A stretch of DNA of 64,000 bases from CAZWDO01 sp964632485 [NCBI: uncultured bacterium]. GTDB lineage: Bacteria; JAGOEH01. Positions 1 to 9,747 of this stretch are shown piece after piece (position 1 is the first letter of the stretch; each line of letters starts with the position of its first letter). The DNA lies in assembly GCA_964632485.1 (NCBI GenBank), contig CAZWDO010000001.1, forward strand, positions 375,279 to 439,278, written 5' to 3'. Below the pieces are notes generated by a model. The model was not told the DNA's origin. It did not search any database and saw nothing but the letters and a program-made list of their open reading frames with translations. The position numbers were made by a program, and so were the translations under genes.

Positions 1-3000
1 CTTGCATTGATCAAGGAAACCAACCCCTTTCCTCTATCAATCGGCCGAGTTTGCACTCGCCCCTGCGAAAGCAAATGCCGTCGGGGCATTTTTGATGATC
101 CTCTCGCCATTGATTATTTGAAACGATTTGTAGCTGACTGGGACCTGTCCTCAGACGATCCCTACCGTCCAGTCCAAAAAGCGGATCGCGGGAAAAAAAT
201 TGCGATCATCGGCGCCGGTCCCGGAGGGTTGACGGCAGCCTTTTATCTTAGGTGTGAAGGATATAAACCTGCAGTTTTTGAAAAAACCGAATATCCCGGA
301 GGAATGCTGCGCTGGGGAATTCCGGAATATCGATTACCAAAAAAAATTCTGGATGCGGAAGTTGAATTAATTACCCGTCTCGGAGTTGCAATTCACTATA
401 ACCATGAACTGGGCCGGGATTTCACGCTCACGACACTGAAAGAACAGGGTTATGAAGCGATTCTGTTAGCTATCGGCGCCCAGGGTGGAATGCCAATGCA
501 AGTCTCTGGAGAAACTTTGCCAGGAGTGGTTATCGGTGTTGATTTTCTCCATCAGGTAGCCGCTGGGAAAATAGAAACAATTGGGCGGCGCGTGGTCGTT
601 GTGGGTGGTGGAAATACGGCAATGGATGCCGCCCGCACTGCCCTAAGATTAAAAGCAAAAGAGGTCACCATTCTTTATCGCCGTACTCGCGATGAAATGC
701 CGGCGAATGCTATTGAAATAGATGAAGCCATGGAGGAAGGTATCCATTTTGAATATTTAGCCGCCCCCATCGCTCTGCTGGGCGACCAACGGGTGGAAAA
801 AATCCGTTGTATTCGCATGCAACTTGGAGAACCTGACAAATCAGGCCGACGCCGCCCAGTTCCTATCGCCGGTTCGGAATTTGAATTAGCCGTCGATAAT
901 ATTATCGCAGCAATCGGCCAAAATGTGGACCTGGAATGCCTTAAAGATGAGACACTCTTGCCTGAGATCAGCCGATGGAATACCTTTGTAGTGGATGAGA
1001 GCACAATGGCCACTACTATCCCCGGGATTTTTGCCGTAGGCGATGCCGTTACCGGCCCCCAGGCCGCCATTGATGCTATTGCCGGCGGAGGACGCGCCGC
1101 TAAAGCCATTCATCACTGGCTTGAAACTGGACAAATGCCTCAGACACGAAAAGAATTTATTGTCAAAAAAGAGGATTTTCGATCCCAGACCCGGGAAGAT
1201 TTCATCGAATATAAGCCAACTCCCCGGCCCATAATGCCCACCCTCAAACCAGATCAACGCATTAAAAATTTCAAGGAAATCGAATTGGGGTATTCCGAAA
1301 AAAAAGCGGTGGAAGAGGCCAAACGCTGTATGGAATGCGGGTGCAAAGACCTCTTTGAATGCCGTCTGAAATACTATGCCGAAGAATATAGCGCCAATGG
1401 AACCCTCTTCGCCGGCAGCTTTAAGCAACTTGACCCCGATGATTCCCATCCCTTCATCCGTGTTGAACCCAACAAATGTATTAATTGCGGTCGATGCGTC
1501 CGAATTTGCGCTGAGGTCCAGAATATTTTTGCCTGGGGTTTTGTGAAACGAGGATTCGATGCAGTGATCCAACCCACTTTTCAGGACCCGTTAGTAAAAA
1601 CCAAATGTGAATCCTGCGGTCAATGTATCCAGTCCTGCCCTACCGGCGCGCTGACCGAAAAAAATCCCCATCGGATGAAACCCGGCCCTTTTTGTGAAAC
1701 GACCCTCTCTTCTCTTTGCCTCAATTGCAGTACTGGCTGCGAGACCGTTATCCATCAAAACGCAGGACAGGTAGAGCGAATTACTGGAAAAGAAAACGAC
1801 CTGGATTGCCAAAATCTCTGTTTCCGAGGACGATTTGGTTATTTTTCCATTCCTGCCAACAAATTCCTCAACCAACCTTTACGTAAAACCAGCTCCGGCC
1901 TGTTGGAAACCATTTCCAGCGATCAAGCCTGGCAAGAATTAAAACACCGGTTGAACAACAGCCAAAATCCACTGATTGTTTGTGGAGAATTCCTGCCCAT
2001 GGAAGCCTTTCAAGAATTACAGAATGCCGGGTTCCCGCTTTTTTCCTTTAACCAGCCTAATTACCAGACTTCCATACAAACTTTAGTGGAATTTAACTTG
2101 AAGGATTATTCTGGGTGTTCTTGCGATCATTGGAATGAAGCCGACACATTTATTATTATTAATAACGGGTATGAAGAAGAGAACCCGGTTTTTATGTTGG
2201 AACTCCTCAGACTTAGCGGGCAAGGGAAACAGGTGATCCATATAGGTAAAAAAGCTGACTCTAAACTTCAACCTTATCTTCACAAGCAGATAGTTGCCTT
2301 AAGCGAAAATCCGGAAATACTTTTCACAGAATTGCTGATATCCGCACAGGAGGTATCTGCGGATATTATGGAGAAATCCGGATCAGAAACATCTCTAAAA
2401 CGCTTGAGGAACCTACTCGCGCTCAGCCGCAAAATGATTATTATCTCCAATCTGCAATTTGAGGTAACGAATCGGAAAGTGTCTGAATTTATTGCTAAAA
2501 CGATTAAATCTCCAGACAAATGCAGGTTATTGCTTATGGGAGGGCATTCAAACACCTGGGGTTGGATTTACCATCATGGGTTCAAATTGCCGCAAATCGA
2601 TTTGCAGCAAATCCCCGATTTAGTAATTTTCCTGGGCCAAGATCCGTATGTAACGGATAAAAAAAGAGCGACAGCCTCGGGAGTTGAAAACTGGATCAAA
2701 AAAATCCCCTTAAAAATTGTGATCGATCGGGTTCACTCCCCGATCAGTCAGGAAGCGGAATTATTGATTCCTTTAACCAATACGCCGCAAGCTGACGGTA
2801 CGTATCTCAATTACCGCCACGAAGGCCAAACGATTTGTCCCGAAAAAAGAACGGATGGAGTCTTTACAATTCTGGACACAGTTCGAAAACTGATCGGATG
2901 CCACGCCACGGAATCCATCGAAAGCAGATATTTTAACTCTGAGACTCTAAATACTTTGATCAATCGGAACCGGCATCAAGTAACCATAAATTCTTCAAAG

Positions 3001-3069
3001 GATATTTTAATTGATAACAAACCGCCCTATCAAAGTGATTGTTACCTCCAACTTATGAGACAACCATAA
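1..3069 (+). CDS. GltD-like FAD/NAD(P) oxidoreductase fused to ferredoxin and NuoG/FdhA-like domains (5' partial)
   Basis: The reading frame is open from base 1, and the first visible residues (IKETNPFPLSIGRVC) match the interior of the GltD-type N-terminal Fe-S domain, so the true start lies outside the window. In order there is a Cys-rich GltD N-terminus, an FAD motif GAGPGG near residue 69, an NAD(P) motif GGGNTAMDAA near 199, and a CMECGC cluster near 441. Two 4Fe-4S ferredoxin motifs follow (CINCGRC near 491, CESCGQC near 534), then a CLNCSTGC cluster near 571 opening a molybdopterin-oxidoreductase-like region of about 400 residues that resembles the C-terminal part of NuoG. I see no clear molybdenum ligand, so that part may be structural. 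The protein probably moves electrons between NAD(P)H, flavin and ferredoxin-like partners. The exact substrate is not readable. The ABC genes follow after 6 bases. Confidence 0.8.
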   Translation, partial: LALIKETNPFPLSIGRVCTRPCESKCRRGIFDDPLAIDYLKRFVADWDLSSDDPYRPVQKADRGKKIAIIGAGPGGLTAAFYLRCEGYKPAVFEKTEYPGGMLRWGIPEYRLPKKILDAEVELITRLGVAIHYNHELGRDFTLTTLKEQGYEAILLAIGAQGGMPMQVSGETLPGVVIGVDFLHQVAAGKIETIGRRVVVVGGGNTAMDAARTALRLKAKEVTILYRRTRDEMPANAIEIDEAMEEGIHFEYLAAPIALLGDQRVEKIRCIRMQLGEPDKSGRRRPVPIAGSEFELAVDNIIAAIGQNVDLECLKDETLLPEISRWNTFVVDESTMATTIPGIFAVGDAVTGPQAAIDAIAGGGRAAKAIHHWLETGQMPQTRKEFIVKKEDFRSQTREDFIEYKPTPRPIMPTLKPDQRIKNFKEIELGYSEKKAVEEAKRCMECGCKDLFECRLKYYAEEYSANGTLFAGSFKQLDPDDSHPFIRVEPNKCINCGRCVRICAEVQNIFAWGFVKRGFDAVIQPTFQDPLVKTKCESCGQCIQSCPTGALTEKNPHRMKPGPFCETTLSSLCLNCSTGCETVIHQNAGQVERITGKENDLDCQNLCFRGRFGYFSIPANKFLNQPLRKTSSGLLETISSDQAWQELKHRLNNSQNPLIVCGEFLPMEAFQELQNAGFPLFSFNQPNYQTSIQTLVEFNLKDYSGCSCDHWNEADTFIIINNGYEEENPVFMLELLRLSGQGKQVIHIGKKADSKLQPYLHKQIVALSENPEILFTELLISAQEVSADIMEKSGSETSLKRLRNLLALSRKMIIISNLQFEVTNRKVSEFIAKTIKSPDKCRLLLMGGHSNTWGWIYHHGFKLPQIDLQQIPDLVIFLGQDPYVTDKKRATASGVENWIKKIPLKIVIDRVHSPISQEAELLIPLTNTPQADGTYLNYRHEGQTICPEKRTDGVFTILDTVRKLIGCHATESIESRYFNSETLNTLINRNRHQVTINSSKDILIDNKPPYQSDCYLQLMRQP

Positions 3070-3075
3070 TCGATT

Positions 3076-3897
3076 ATGTGGCAACTACAGGAGATTGACC
3101 ATCGGTTTGAACATTTTCATCTTTCGATTCCAAATTTACAGGGCAAATCCAATGAAACAATTGGATTCGTTGGTCCGAACGGGGCGGGGAAAACGACGAC
3201 ACTACGGATTTTAATGGGGCTGCTCATTCCCGATAAAGGGCAAGTGCGCTTAATGCATCAATCGATACCAACCACTGACCCGGTCTATCTGCAGGAAGTC
3301 GGCTATGTGGGGGAAAACCCAGGATTCTTCTTCCAGGCTTCGGTTCGATGGAATCTGAAAGCTATCGCCTCGTTCTTTCCCAATTGGGATCGAACAGTTG
3401 AAAAAGAATTGATCGAACGGTTAAAAATTCCCACAAAACCCATTGTGGAAAAATTATCGCGTGGAAATCTGATCAAGCTCTCTTTATTAATCGCCCTGGC
3501 TCATCATCCCCATATTCTCATCCTTGATGAACCCACTGCCGGACTTGATCCCCTGGTGCGACAGGAACTGATTTCGATTCTGAAAGAGTTTCAGAGCCAA
3601 ACTGCTTTTCATCTGCTCTTTTCTTCCCATATTATTGAAGATATTGAAGATTTAGCCCAGCGCCTCGTGCTGATCCTTAACGGGAAAATCGTTGCCGACA
3701 TTCCTTGCGCTACTTATTACACATGGGAAAACTCCATAAGCCCCCCTCCATTTTCTCCGGTTTTCCAGGATGATTTGACAATTTTATTGAATGAGAAACA
3801 ATATCAACAGTTATCAATGACCGATCAGAAATATGCAAAATTGATTGATCTAAAAAAATTGGTCATCCGGCTGATGCGGGGAGAAACCGATGATTAA
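3076..3897 (+). CDS. ABC transporter ATP-binding protein
   Basis: This is the 273-aa nucleotide-binding subunit of an ABC-2-type exporter. It shows Walker A GPNGAGKTT near residue 36, a Walker B ILILDEPTAGLD block and a switch His in FSSHI. The signature loop reads LSRGN instead of LSGGQ, a variation also seen in other YtrB/CcmA-like ATPases. It overlaps the following membrane gene by 8 bases, and the pair is almost certainly one transporter. The ATG at 3076 has no convincing Shine-Dalgarno sequence and lies 6 bases after the previous stop, so translation may be coupled. The substrate is unknown. Confidence 0.88.
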   Translation: MWQLQEIDHRFEHFHLSIPNLQGKSNETIGFVGPNGAGKTTTLRILMGLLIPDKGQVRLMHQSIPTTDPVYLQEVGYVGENPGFFFQASVRWNLKAIASFFPNWDRTVEKELIERLKIPTKPIVEKLSRGNLIKLSLLIALAHHPHILILDEPTAGLDPLVRQELISILKEFQSQTAFHLLFSSHIIEDIEDLAQRLVLILNGKIVADIPCATYYTWENSISPPPFSPVFQDDLTILLNEKQYQQLSMTDQKYAKLIDLKKLVIRLMRGETDD

Positions 3898-4525
3898 TCT
3901 TCTGCGTATCTGGAAAATTTATCTCATCAATCTGCGAAACGCCCTTTTACTTAATTTGGTAATCATAACCATCCTGTTGATTTATCTTCGATTTTCATTT
4001 CCCTATTTGGATTTCTTTCCTTACGTATCATTTGCGATGACCGGTTTTTTTCTGACCTATAGTATACTATCCCGTTTACTGTATTGGGAAGATAAATATC
4101 ATACGCTGCTTTTATTAAAAACATTGCCAATAAAGACCCCAGTCCTGGCTGCTTCCCGATTTCTGATTCCATGGTCAATATTAAGCGGACTGGCCATTCT
4201 CCACAGCGTTTGGCTTGCAATAGGGAGCTCGGAAGGATTCACTCTTGAAAGTTTGCTGATTTTCTTCATATTGATGATCTTCCTCTCTATTATCCCTAAT
4301 ATTTTCCTGGTATTGGCAGAATATCTCAATATTATGACAGTGCTCCAAATTATGCGCGTTGTTCCCTTGAGTTTTTTACTAATCGGCCTGGTAATTAAAA
4401 ACGTGGATACTGAATTCCTGGAAAATTTACCCTATACGCTGATATTCATCATTGCCGGAAGCCTTTCACTTGTATTAATGGCTTGGGGCTGGAAAAAATT
4501 TACATGCAGAAAAGACTGGCATTAG
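3890..4525 (+). CDS. ABC-2-type exporter membrane subunit
   Basis: This is a 211-aa, strongly hydrophobic protein with about five or six predicted membrane segments (near residues 18-35, 45-62, 90-110, 120-145, 155-170 and 180-200). Sequence similarity is too weak for a family name. The assignment rests on hydropathy and on the 8-base overlap with the ATPase gene. The spacing implies translational coupling and a two-component exporter, probably a homodimer of each subunit. The reading frame ends inside the next gene (overlap 4504-4525). Confidence 0.75.
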   Translation: MINLLRIWKIYLINLRNALLLNLVIITILLIYLRFSFPYLDFFPYVSFAMTGFFLTYSILSRLLYWEDKYHTLLLLKTLPIKTPVLAASRFLIPWSILSGLAILHSVWLAIGSSEGFTLESLLIFFILMIFLSIIPNIFLVLAEYLNIMTVLQIMRVVPLSFLLIGLVIKNVDTEFLENLPYTLIFIIAGSLSLVLMAWGWKKFTCRKDWH

Positions 4526-5202
4526 AAGAGATTTACCAGTTACTGATCCAGGCATACGGCGCTCAGGGCTGGTGGCCGCTGACCGATTTAGAACAACAAC
4601 GGTCAATATACAATACAGCGGATTCAGTTACCGAAAAAAATCCGGCTGACCAACTGGAAATAATAATCGGCGCTGTTCTTACTCAAAACACTAATTGGAA
4701 AAATGTCGTCAAAGCCTTGATTAATCTCAAACAGGATCAGTTGATATCTGTTGAGCAATTAAAACGACTGGAACTGCAAGTACTCGCAGAAAAAATAAAA
4801 CCAGCGGGCTATTTCAACCAAAAAGCGCTTAAAATCAAACGATTAGTTTCGTTACCCCGATTACCGGAGACCCGGGAGGAATGGCTGTCGCAATGGGGAA
4901 TTGGACCTGAAACCGCTGATTCCATTTTGCTTTACGCATTCAATCAATTGCATTTTGTAATTGATACATATACACAGCGAATATTTACCCGAATCCACCC
5001 TGAATTTACAAACCTCCGTCATTATGTCCAATGGCAAACCTATTTTCAAGCCAACCTACCTGAAAACCTGGTTCTCTACAATGAATTTCACGCATTGCTG
5101 GTATATTTGGGAAAAAAATTCTGCAGCAAAACCAACCCAGTATGCGCCGAATGCGTGCTTAAAGCCGGATGTCACTACTCTGCGGCCAATCAGTCTCTTT
5201 AA
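4504..5202 (+). CDS. Endonuclease III-family DNA glycosylase (MagIII-like)
   Basis: This is a helix-hairpin-helix-GPD DNA glycosylase of about 232 aa with a [4Fe-4S] loop of four cysteines spaced C-x6-C-x2-C-x5-C at the C-terminus. The hairpin reads GIGPETADSIL, and the catalytic Asp is in FVIDTYT. The Lys that makes bifunctional endonuclease III an AP lyase (the K of GRKTAN) is Glu here, so a monofunctional glycosylase is expected. The early motifs GWWP and LTQNTNW resemble Helicobacter MagIII 3-methyladenine glycosylase. I prefer the ATG at 4504 over an upstream TTG at 4483, because family members begin just before the YGxQGWWP motif. It probably repairs alkylated or mismatched bases. Confidence 0.85.
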   Translation: MQKRLALEEIYQLLIQAYGAQGWWPLTDLEQQRSIYNTADSVTEKNPADQLEIIIGAVLTQNTNWKNVVKALINLKQDQLISVEQLKRLELQVLAEKIKPAGYFNQKALKIKRLVSLPRLPETREEWLSQWGIGPETADSILLYAFNQLHFVIDTYTQRIFTRIHPEFTNLRHYVQWQTYFQANLPENLVLYNEFHALLVYLGKKFCSKTNPVCAECVLKAGCHYSAANQSL

Positions 5203-5247
5203 CTTATTCAATTGGAGCGAATTGATCAACAGTACCTCTTAACCGGA

Positions 5248-6237
5248 TCATCCCAGCGCAGCATCGATTTCCGCTAATTCATCAGTGGAGAACTGCGTAT
5301 TATCCAAAGCTTTTAAATTATGTTCCAATTGATAAGGAGTTCGACATCCGACAATTACAGACGTAATCTCTTGCCGGACAAGAATCCACGCCAGCGAAAA
5401 CTGTGCCAGCGATTGATTGCGGCGGTCAGCAATTAGTTTAAGTTTCTTCACTTTTTCAATTTTATTGCTGGTAACATGTTCAGGATTGAGATAGCCATGG
5501 GGATTAGCAGCGCGCGAATCCTGCGGAATACCATCAAGATATTTCCCGGTAAGTATCCCCTGGGCAAGTGGTGAAAATGCAACGCATCCCAGGCCAAGCT
5601 TCTGGAGCAATTGAAGCAATCCGTTTTCAATATCGCGGTTAAGAAGCGAATAGGAAGGCTGGTGGACAATACAGCGGCTGCCAAATTCCTTTAAGAGTTG
5701 GACGGCACTCTTCGTTTGATTAACATTATAAGAAGATATGCCTACATAAAGAGCCTTCCCCTGGCGCAGGATCAGATCCAGAGCCCCCATAGTTTCTTCC
5801 AGAGGAGTATTCGTATCCGGGCGATGAGAATAATAAATATCGACGTAATCAAGCCCCATACGTTTTAAACTCTGATCTAAACTGGCTACCAAGTATTTTT
5901 TTGAACCCCATTCCCCGTAAGGTCCCGGCCACATCCGATATCCTGCCTTTGTAGTTATAATAAGTTCGTCCCGATAAGGTTTGAGATCAGCATTTAAAAT
6001 AGAACCAAAATTTTCTTCTGCCGAGCCAAAAGGAGGGCCATAGTTATTCGCCAAATCGAAGTGAGTAATTCCCGAATCGAATGCCAGACGAACTACCTGC
6101 CGTCCGGTTTCAAAAATATCAACACCCCCAAAATTATGCCATAAACCCAGTGTTAACGCCGGTAAAATCAAACCACTCTTACCGCATCGTCGATATTGCA
6201 TCTGCTGATAACGAACTTCGGAAGCTTGATAATTCAC
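5248..6237 (-). CDS. Aldo/keto reductase (YghZ / potassium-channel beta-subunit-like)
   Basis: This is an NADPH-dependent aldo/keto reductase of about 329 aa. The N-terminal block (YRRCGKSGLILPALTLGLW) and the motifs FDLANNYGPP, TTKAGYRMW, YSHRPD and GISSYN are those of the YghZ / L-glyceraldehyde-3-phosphate reductase group. The start is set at a GTG at 6237 because a perfect AAGGAGG lies six bases upstream. The longer open frame to 6267 would run through that ribosome-binding site. The gene is convergent with the glycosylase gene and divergent from mnmG. The physiological substrate (a small aldehyde such as methylglyoxal) is inferred from the family only. Confidence 0.9.
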   Translation of the reverse strand: MNYQASEVRYQQMQYRRCGKSGLILPALTLGLWHNFGGVDIFETGRQVVRLAFDSGITHFDLANNYGPPFGSAEENFGSILNADLKPYRDELIITTKAGYRMWPGPYGEWGSKKYLVASLDQSLKRMGLDYVDIYYSHRPDTNTPLEETMGALDLILRQGKALYVGISSYNVNQTKSAVQLLKEFGSRCIVHQPSYSLLNRDIENGLLQLLQKLGLGCVAFSPLAQGILTGKYLDGIPQDSRAANPHGYLNPEHVTSNKIEKVKKLKLIADRRNQSLAQFSLAWILVRQEITSVIVGCRTPYQLEHNLKALDNTQFSTDELAEIDAALG

Positions 6238-6348
6238 TATATCCTCCTTAATTAACCGAAAAAACATTCATACAAACTCTTATACAATTTTCCGGGGAAC
6301 CAGTTATATCACTCACCGGAATTCCATTAAATTTAAGGCCTAAATGGT

Positions 6349-6361
6349 ATCGGAAACCGAT
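6349..6361. promoter_or_regulatory. Candidate operator palindrome near the aldo/keto reductase transcription start
   Basis: A 13-base perfect inverted repeat, ATCGGAAACCGAT, lies about 5 bases downstream of the predicted transcription start of the aldo/keto reductase gene, in the intergenic region it shares with mnmG. A dimeric repressor bound here would block that promoter. The palindrome is seen directly; its function is inference. Confidence 0.35.
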
Positions 6362-6372
6362 GCTCAATTAGT

Positions 6373-6400
6373 AATATATCACTATTCTTAAAAAACTCAA
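6373..6400 (-). promoter_or_regulatory. Sigma-70-type promoter for the aldo/keto reductase gene
   Basis: On the minus strand, TTGAGT (6400-6395) and TATATT (6378-6373) are separated by 16 bases. The start would be near 6366, giving a leader of about 129 nt that contains the ATCGGAAACCGAT palindrome. Confidence 0.5.
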
Positions 6401-6453
6401 GTTTTATTTTAAAATAAATTCAAGTGATTTTTTAACCCAGACCCATAAACTGC

Positions 6454-6482
6454 TTGACAAAAATGGTAATTTTTTATATTAT
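6454..6482 (+). promoter_or_regulatory. Sigma-70-type promoter of the mnmG-led operon
   Basis: TTGACA (6454-6459) is followed after exactly 17 bases by TATTAT (6477-6482). The start would be near 6489, leaving a short leader with an AGGAG before the ATG at 6508. The promoter lies inside the longest open frame, which is a second reason for rejecting the upstream start codon at 6454. Confidence 0.75.
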
Positions 6483-6507
6483 TAAAGATCAATTTACAGG
6501 AGTGATC

Positions 6508-8325
6508 ATGTTTGATGTAATCGTCATTGGCGCCGGCCATGCCGGATGTGAAGCGGCAGCAGCCGCGGCGCGGCTTGGCTGTTCAACCCTATTGTTAACG
6601 ATGGCTATTGATAAAATCGGAGAACTATCATGCAATCCAGCGATGGGAGGTTTAGCAAAAAGTCATTTAATATATGAAACGGACATGTTAGGCGGATTAA
6701 TTGGCAGAATTTCTGATCAGTCATCTATCCAATACCGGATGCTGAATCTTTCAAAAGGTTCGGCAGTATGGTCATTACGCTCCCAGACAGGACGTTCTTT
6801 ATACAAAAAAGCAATGCTTCGCACGTTACTTAGGATTTCAAATCTTCAAATTTCCGAGGGATTGGTGGAAGAGATCAACCCTAAGGATAAGGGGTTTGAA
6901 CTTCAAATGCAATCGGGCAAACGGTATTCATGTCGATCGGTAGTAGTCGCTACCGGTACATTTTTAAACGGGCGGATACATATTGGCTTACAAAATTATT
7001 CTGCGGGAAGGATTAACGAGTTTTCAGCCATCAATTTATCAGATTCGCTAAAAAAACTAGGGTTAGTTACCGGCCGATTGAAAACCGGCACTCCGCCGCG
7101 AATCTGGGCTAAAAGCCTGCAATATGACAAATTAATTCCTCATCCGGGCGAAGAAACGCCATTCCGTTTTGGCTATCGCAAAGCGTTCCGGTCTTTTAAG
7201 CAACTCCCCTGCTATATCACTCATACTAACGAGACAGTTCATCAGTTAATCCGCGATAATTTAGATCAATCGCCACTTTTCCAGGGAGTGATCAAAGGAA
7301 TTGGCCCCCGATATTGCCCATCAATCGAAGATAAAGTGGTTCGGTTTCCGGAACGGGACCGCCACCAGTTATTTGTCGAACCCGAGGATGCCGATTTTCA
7401 AACCATATACCTCAATGGATGTTCATCATCACTGCCAGTAGAGGTGCAGGAAAAAATCATCCATCATATTCCCGGGTTAGAAACTGCCCGAATTTTCAGG
7501 CCGGCTTACGCAATTGAGTATGATTATGTGGATCCAACTCAATTAAAGCCCACCCTGGAAACGAAAACGATTCCCGGTTTATTTTTAGCCGGTCAGATCA
7601 ACGGTACTTCAGGGTATGAAGAAGCGGCAGCGCAGGGGATCGTAGCCGGGTTAAATGCCGTTTTTTATTGTCAACACCGCCCGCCTCTATCATTTTCCAG
7701 AACCGATACCTATATTGGAGTTATGATTGGCGATTTAACCTCAAAAGGGACGCAAGAACCTTACCGATTGTTCACTTCTCTCGCTGAAAACCGATTATAT
7801 TTACGACATGATAACGTGGATGATCGCCTGCTGGATTATATCTCACAGCATCAGCTACGTTCACCGAATCAAACACGAAAAATTAAAAACTGGGTCGAAC
7901 AGAAAAAATCCACCATTGAAACTTTAAAAAAGAAACGTATTCATTGGGATGAAAAAAATCTATCTATTTATGAATTTCTGAAGCAACCAGATCATCGTAT
8001 TTCTATGCTCAAAGACCCAACAAACGAGATGGATGACACTTATCTCAATTATTGCTGCGAAGCAGAGATCAAGTACGAAGGTTATATTCAGCGGCAAGAA
8101 CGAACTCTGCAAAAAATCAGGAAAAATGAAAATTATCGACTGCCCGACACAATTCAATATCAATCGATAGCTACCCTGCGTAAAGAAGCCCAGGAAAAAT
8201 TTGATCGAATTCGGCCGTATAATTTAGCGCAGGCATTGGAAATCCCTGGAATTTCTCCTGCCGATATCAACACACTTATTGTCTATCTGGAACAGGTACG
8301 CCATGGAAAAAAGACTTCCCGTTAA
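6508..8325 (+). CDS. mnmG: tRNA uridine-5-carboxymethylaminomethyl modification enzyme MnmG
   Basis: MnmG (GidA) is the FAD-dependent partner of MnmE that builds the cmnm5U modification at the wobble uridine of several tRNAs. The protein has 605 aa, close to the usual 620-630. It starts [17 protein letters not shown], where the GxGxxG binds FAD, and shows family blocks such as [52 protein letters not shown] and IKYEGYI. The ATG at 6508 is chosen because it follows AGGAG by the normal spacing and matches the family N-terminus. It is the first gene of a ten-gene operon and overlaps rsmG by 23 bases. Confidence 0.97.
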   Translation: MFDVIVIGAGHAGCEAAAAAARLGCSTLLLTMAIDKIGELSCNPAMGGLAKSHLIYETDMLGGLIGRISDQSSIQYRMLNLSKGSAVWSLRSQTGRSLYKKAMLRTLLRISNLQISEGLVEEINPKDKGFELQMQSGKRYSCRSVVVATGTFLNGRIHIGLQNYSAGRINEFSAINLSDSLKKLGLVTGRLKTGTPPRIWAKSLQYDKLIPHPGEETPFRFGYRKAFRSFKQLPCYITHTNETVHQLIRDNLDQSPLFQGVIKGIGPRYCPSIEDKVVRFPERDRHQLFVEPEDADFQTIYLNGCSSSLPVEVQEKIIHHIPGLETARIFRPAYAIEYDYVDPTQLKPTLETKTIPGLFLAGQINGTSGYEEAAAQGIVAGLNAVFYCQHRPPLSFSRTDTYIGVMIGDLTSKGTQEPYRLFTSLAENRLYLRHDNVDDRLLDYISQHQLRSPNQTRKIKNWVEQKKSTIETLKKKRIHWDEKNLSIYEFLKQPDHRISMLKDPTNEMDDTYLNYCCEAEIKYEGYIQRQERTLQKIRKNENYRLPDTIQYQSIATLRKEAQEKFDRIRPYNLAQALEIPGISPADINTLIVYLEQVRHGKKTSR

Positions 8326-8989
8326 CCAACTCAAACGTGATGCCCGACTTCTTTTTGGAGTTAAGCTCAACCGTGATCAAAAGGATATTTTCACTTACTA
8401 TTATGATAAATTAATCGAATGGCAGGATAAGCTTAATTTATTCCCACCCGGGGCCAAAGCCCACTTAATGACTAACTATTTTCTGGATTCAATTTCACTC
8501 CTCAAATACCTGCCCGCTCAAGAATCATTACGAGTAATTGATATTGGCAGTGGCAATGGATGTCCCGGAATTCCGCTAAAGATTGCAGTATCTGATTTGG
8601 AACTGATCTTAATCGAATCCAAACACAAGCGCTCACTCTTCCTTGAAAAAATCAAAACTGATCTGGCAGAAGTGAATATATCAGGAATAACGGTTCTCAA
8701 TGAGCGGGTTGAGAATGTTAAAGTGGAGCCCAAGGCTGATTGGGTAGTAACCCGGGCAACTTACCGGCTGGAAGATTTACTGAAATTATCACAACCGCTA
8801 TTGAAACCAAATTCATATCTGATATACTACGCAGGCGAAGATGCCAAAGATCAAGTTAAGGCGTCGCATTCATCCATTTTGAACTATGGATATCAATTAA
8901 AAAAAGTGTTCTCATACAAATTACCCGGGCAGACCAGCCTGAGAAATCTTATTATTCTTCAATTTTTAGGAGTAGAATCAACCGCATGA
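8303..8989 (+). CDS. rsmG: 16S rRNA (guanine527-N7)-methyltransferase RsmG
   Basis: RsmG (GidB) transfers a methyl group from S-adenosylmethionine to N7 of G527 in 16S rRNA. Loss of the enzyme is associated with low-level streptomycin resistance in other bacteria. The 228-aa protein has the SAM-binding motif [15 protein letters not shown], the downstream [15 protein letters not shown] block and VVTRATY. The ATG at 8303 lies inside the end of mnmG; a TTG at 8279 is less likely. The gene ends in an ATGA overlap with parA, so the two are translationally coupled. The gidA-gidB-parA-parB order is common near bacterial replication origins. Confidence 0.95.
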   Translation: MEKRLPVNQLKRDARLLFGVKLNRDQKDIFTYYYDKLIEWQDKLNLFPPGAKAHLMTNYFLDSISLLKYLPAQESLRVIDIGSGNGCPGIPLKIAVSDLELILIESKHKRSLFLEKIKTDLAEVNISGITVLNERVENVKVEPKADWVVTRATYRLEDLLKLSQPLLKPNSYLIYYAGEDAKDQVKASHSSILNYGYQLKKVFSYKLPGQTSLRNLIILQFLGVESTA

Positions 8990-9747
8990 AACAGATAATC
9001 GCCATAGCCAATCAAAAGGGGGGAGTTGGCAAAACGACAACCGCCATTAATCTGGCTGCCGCTCTGGCCCTCAATGATCAAAAAACGCTCCTCATTGATT
9101 TTGATCCCCAAGCAAATACGACATCCGGATTGGGATTCGACCACCGAGCGTTGACGGAAAGCACGTATGATATCATCCTGGGGACAGTTTCCGCCGATAA
9201 AATTATCCGCCCCACTGAACTTAGCCAAATGTTTTTAATGCCAGCCAATATTCATTTGACTGCCGCCGAACTTGAGTTAGTATCAACTCAAGAGCGGGAA
9301 TACCGGCTTAAAAAAGCATTACAGAATATCGACGAATCTTACAATTATATCGTCATCGATTGTCCACCGTCACTGGGTTTGATAACAATCAACGCCTTAA
9401 CTGCCGCAGACGGGGTAATGATCCCTATCCAATGCGAATATTATGCGCTGGAAGGTTTAGCGCAATTAGTACGAACCATCGAATTAGTAAAAAAGAATTT
9501 TAATGCCGCGCTCAAGCTTCAGGGCATTTTACTAACAATGTTTGACCCCCGATTGAAAATTGCTCAACAAGTCGTCGATGAAGTCAAAAAGTTTTTCCCT
9601 GATGTGGTTTATGAAACAATTATCCATCGGAATATCCGACTTGCCGAAGCGCCCAGTTTCGGCAAACCGATTGTTTTATATGATATACTTTCAAAAGGCG
9701 CGCAAAACTATCTCACCTTAGCAAAGGAAATACTCAAGAATGTCTAA
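8986..9747 (+). CDS. parA: Chromosome partitioning ATPase ParA (Soj)
   Basis: This is a 253-aa ParA/Soj ATPase that binds DNA non-specifically and, with ParB, moves origins apart. It has the deviant Walker A motif KGGVGKTT (residues 11-18, with both lysines), the [13 protein letters not shown] block, the Walker B-like [11 protein letters not shown] and the motif [12 protein letters not shown]. The start is unambiguous because the P-loop begins ten residues in. An ATGA overlap links it to rsmG, and an 8-base overlap links it to parB. Confidence 0.96.
   Translation: MKQIIAIANQKGGVGKTTTAINLAAALALNDQKTLLIDFDPQANTTSGLGFDHRALTESTYDIILGTVSADKIIRPTELSQMFLMPANIHLTAAELELVSTQEREYRLKKALQNIDESYNYIVIDCPPSLGLITINALTAADGVMIPIQCEYYALEGLAQLVRTIELVKKNFNAALKLQGILLTMFDPRLKIAQQVVDEVKKFFPDVVYETIIHRNIRLAEAPSFGKPIVLYDILSKGAQNYLTLAKEILKNV

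Noticed and set aside
886-1572. 228-codon minus-strand open frame inside the GltD-like fusion gene
   Set aside because: It lies wholly antisense to a gene with intact Fe-S and nucleotide motifs, has no ribosome-binding site and no recognisable domain.
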